Part shown: one piece after another, positions 5,470-5,495 of the stretch
Position numbering within the stretch: the stretch's first letter is position 1
Layout of the letters: the number at the start of each line of letters is the position of its first letter
From: Oscillospiraceae bacterium
Lineage (GTDB): Bacteria; Bacillota; Clostridia; Oscillospirales; Oscillospiraceae
Assembly: GCA_017538775.1 (NCBI GenBank)
Contig: JAFYIF010000029.1
Location: 1-5,495, forward strand
Reading direction: 5' to 3'
Length of the DNA: 5,495 nt
Program-made: the position numbers and the translations under genes
Notes under the pieces: generated by a model
Databases searched by the model: none
Seen by the model: only the letters and a program-made list of their open reading frames with translations
Told to the model about the DNA's origin: nothing

Positions 5470-5495
5470 GTAGGGCGCGCCGACCCGGCGCGCCG
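5470..5495 (+). repeat. GTAGGG repeat unit D, hairpin-forming, at window edge
   Basis: The unit starts GTAGGGCGCG one base after unit C. GGCGCGCCG (5474-5482) pairs perfectly with CGGCGCGCC (5486-5494) around a 3-nt loop. The unit runs into the right edge of the window, so more copies may follow. Confidence 0.7.

Larger units (their letters stand above)
5219..5495. other. Non-coding leader/intergenic region upstream of the operon promoter
   Basis: This stretch holds no gene I can support. Besides the G-tract repeat and the four GTAGGG units, it has a short AT-rich patch around 5280-5300 with the 8-bp palindrome CAAATTTG (5285-5292). Reading frames cross it on both strands, but the encoded peptides are Arg/Pro/Gly-rich and resemble no family I know. 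No riboswitch, tRNA or terminator with a T-run was recognised. Confidence 0.6.

Noticed and set aside
5322..5495. CRISPR array
   Set aside because: Only the short head and tail of the units are shared, the stems vary in sequence, spacing is irregular (about 40, 78 and 30 bp between starts) and no cas gene is present.
5440..5495. Intrinsic terminator formed by the unit C or D hairpin
   Set aside because: Neither stem is followed by a T-run on either strand within view.

Overview
The window is GC-rich bacterial DNA. Every credible gene lies on the minus strand, so transcription runs from the right edge to the left edge. The protein set suggests a GC-rich Clostridia member, possibly of the Oscillospiraceae type. 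It includes an SLH-anchored exported protein, a YpsA-like SLOG protein, TrmB starting MRMRKKP, and an ECF sigma factor with a zinc-finger anti-sigma factor, and the ribosome binding sites are strong GGAGG types. The taxonomic guess is an inference; no rRNA or other marker gene is present.

Layout in transcription order: (1) a leader region at 5171-5495 with four GTAGGG-headed palindromic repeat units, a 21-bp tandem G-tract repeat and a near-consensus sigma-A promoter (TTGACA, 17 bp, TACAAT); (2) a YpsA/DUF1273-like SLOG protein (4652-5170); (3) an exported protein with three SLH domains fused to an SGNH hydrolase-like domain (3363-4655); (4) trmB, tRNA m7G46 methyltransferase (2578-3342); (5) an exodeoxyribonuclease III family AP endonuclease (1826-2581); (6) a tRNA-dihydrouridine synthase, DusB-like (855-1829); (7) an ECF sigma-70 factor with a GTG start (223-834); (8) the N-terminal 75 codons of a zf-HC2 anti-sigma factor (1-226), cut by the left edge.

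The seven genes are packed as one apparent operon. Four junctions are ATGA stop/start overlaps (SLOG/SLH, trmB/xth, xth/dus, sigma/anti-sigma). The other two are 20-nt gaps, each with its own Shine-Dalgarno sequence (SLH/trmB and dus/sigma). I see no terminator or convincing internal promoter between the genes. The content mixes tRNA modification, DNA base-excision repair, envelope function, a nucleotide-ligand-like SLOG protein and a stress-type sigma/anti-sigma pair. The sigma pair at the distal end could give regulatory feedback on the whole block, but no ECF-type promoter was found here.

Most individual genes belong to known families. The least ordinary parts are the leader region (tandem potential G-quadruplex directly upstream of the promoter, a very short 5' leader, a palindromic repeat cluster) and the SLH-SGNH protein with altered catalytic blocks. 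I did not find a clear new multi-gene defence or mobile system.
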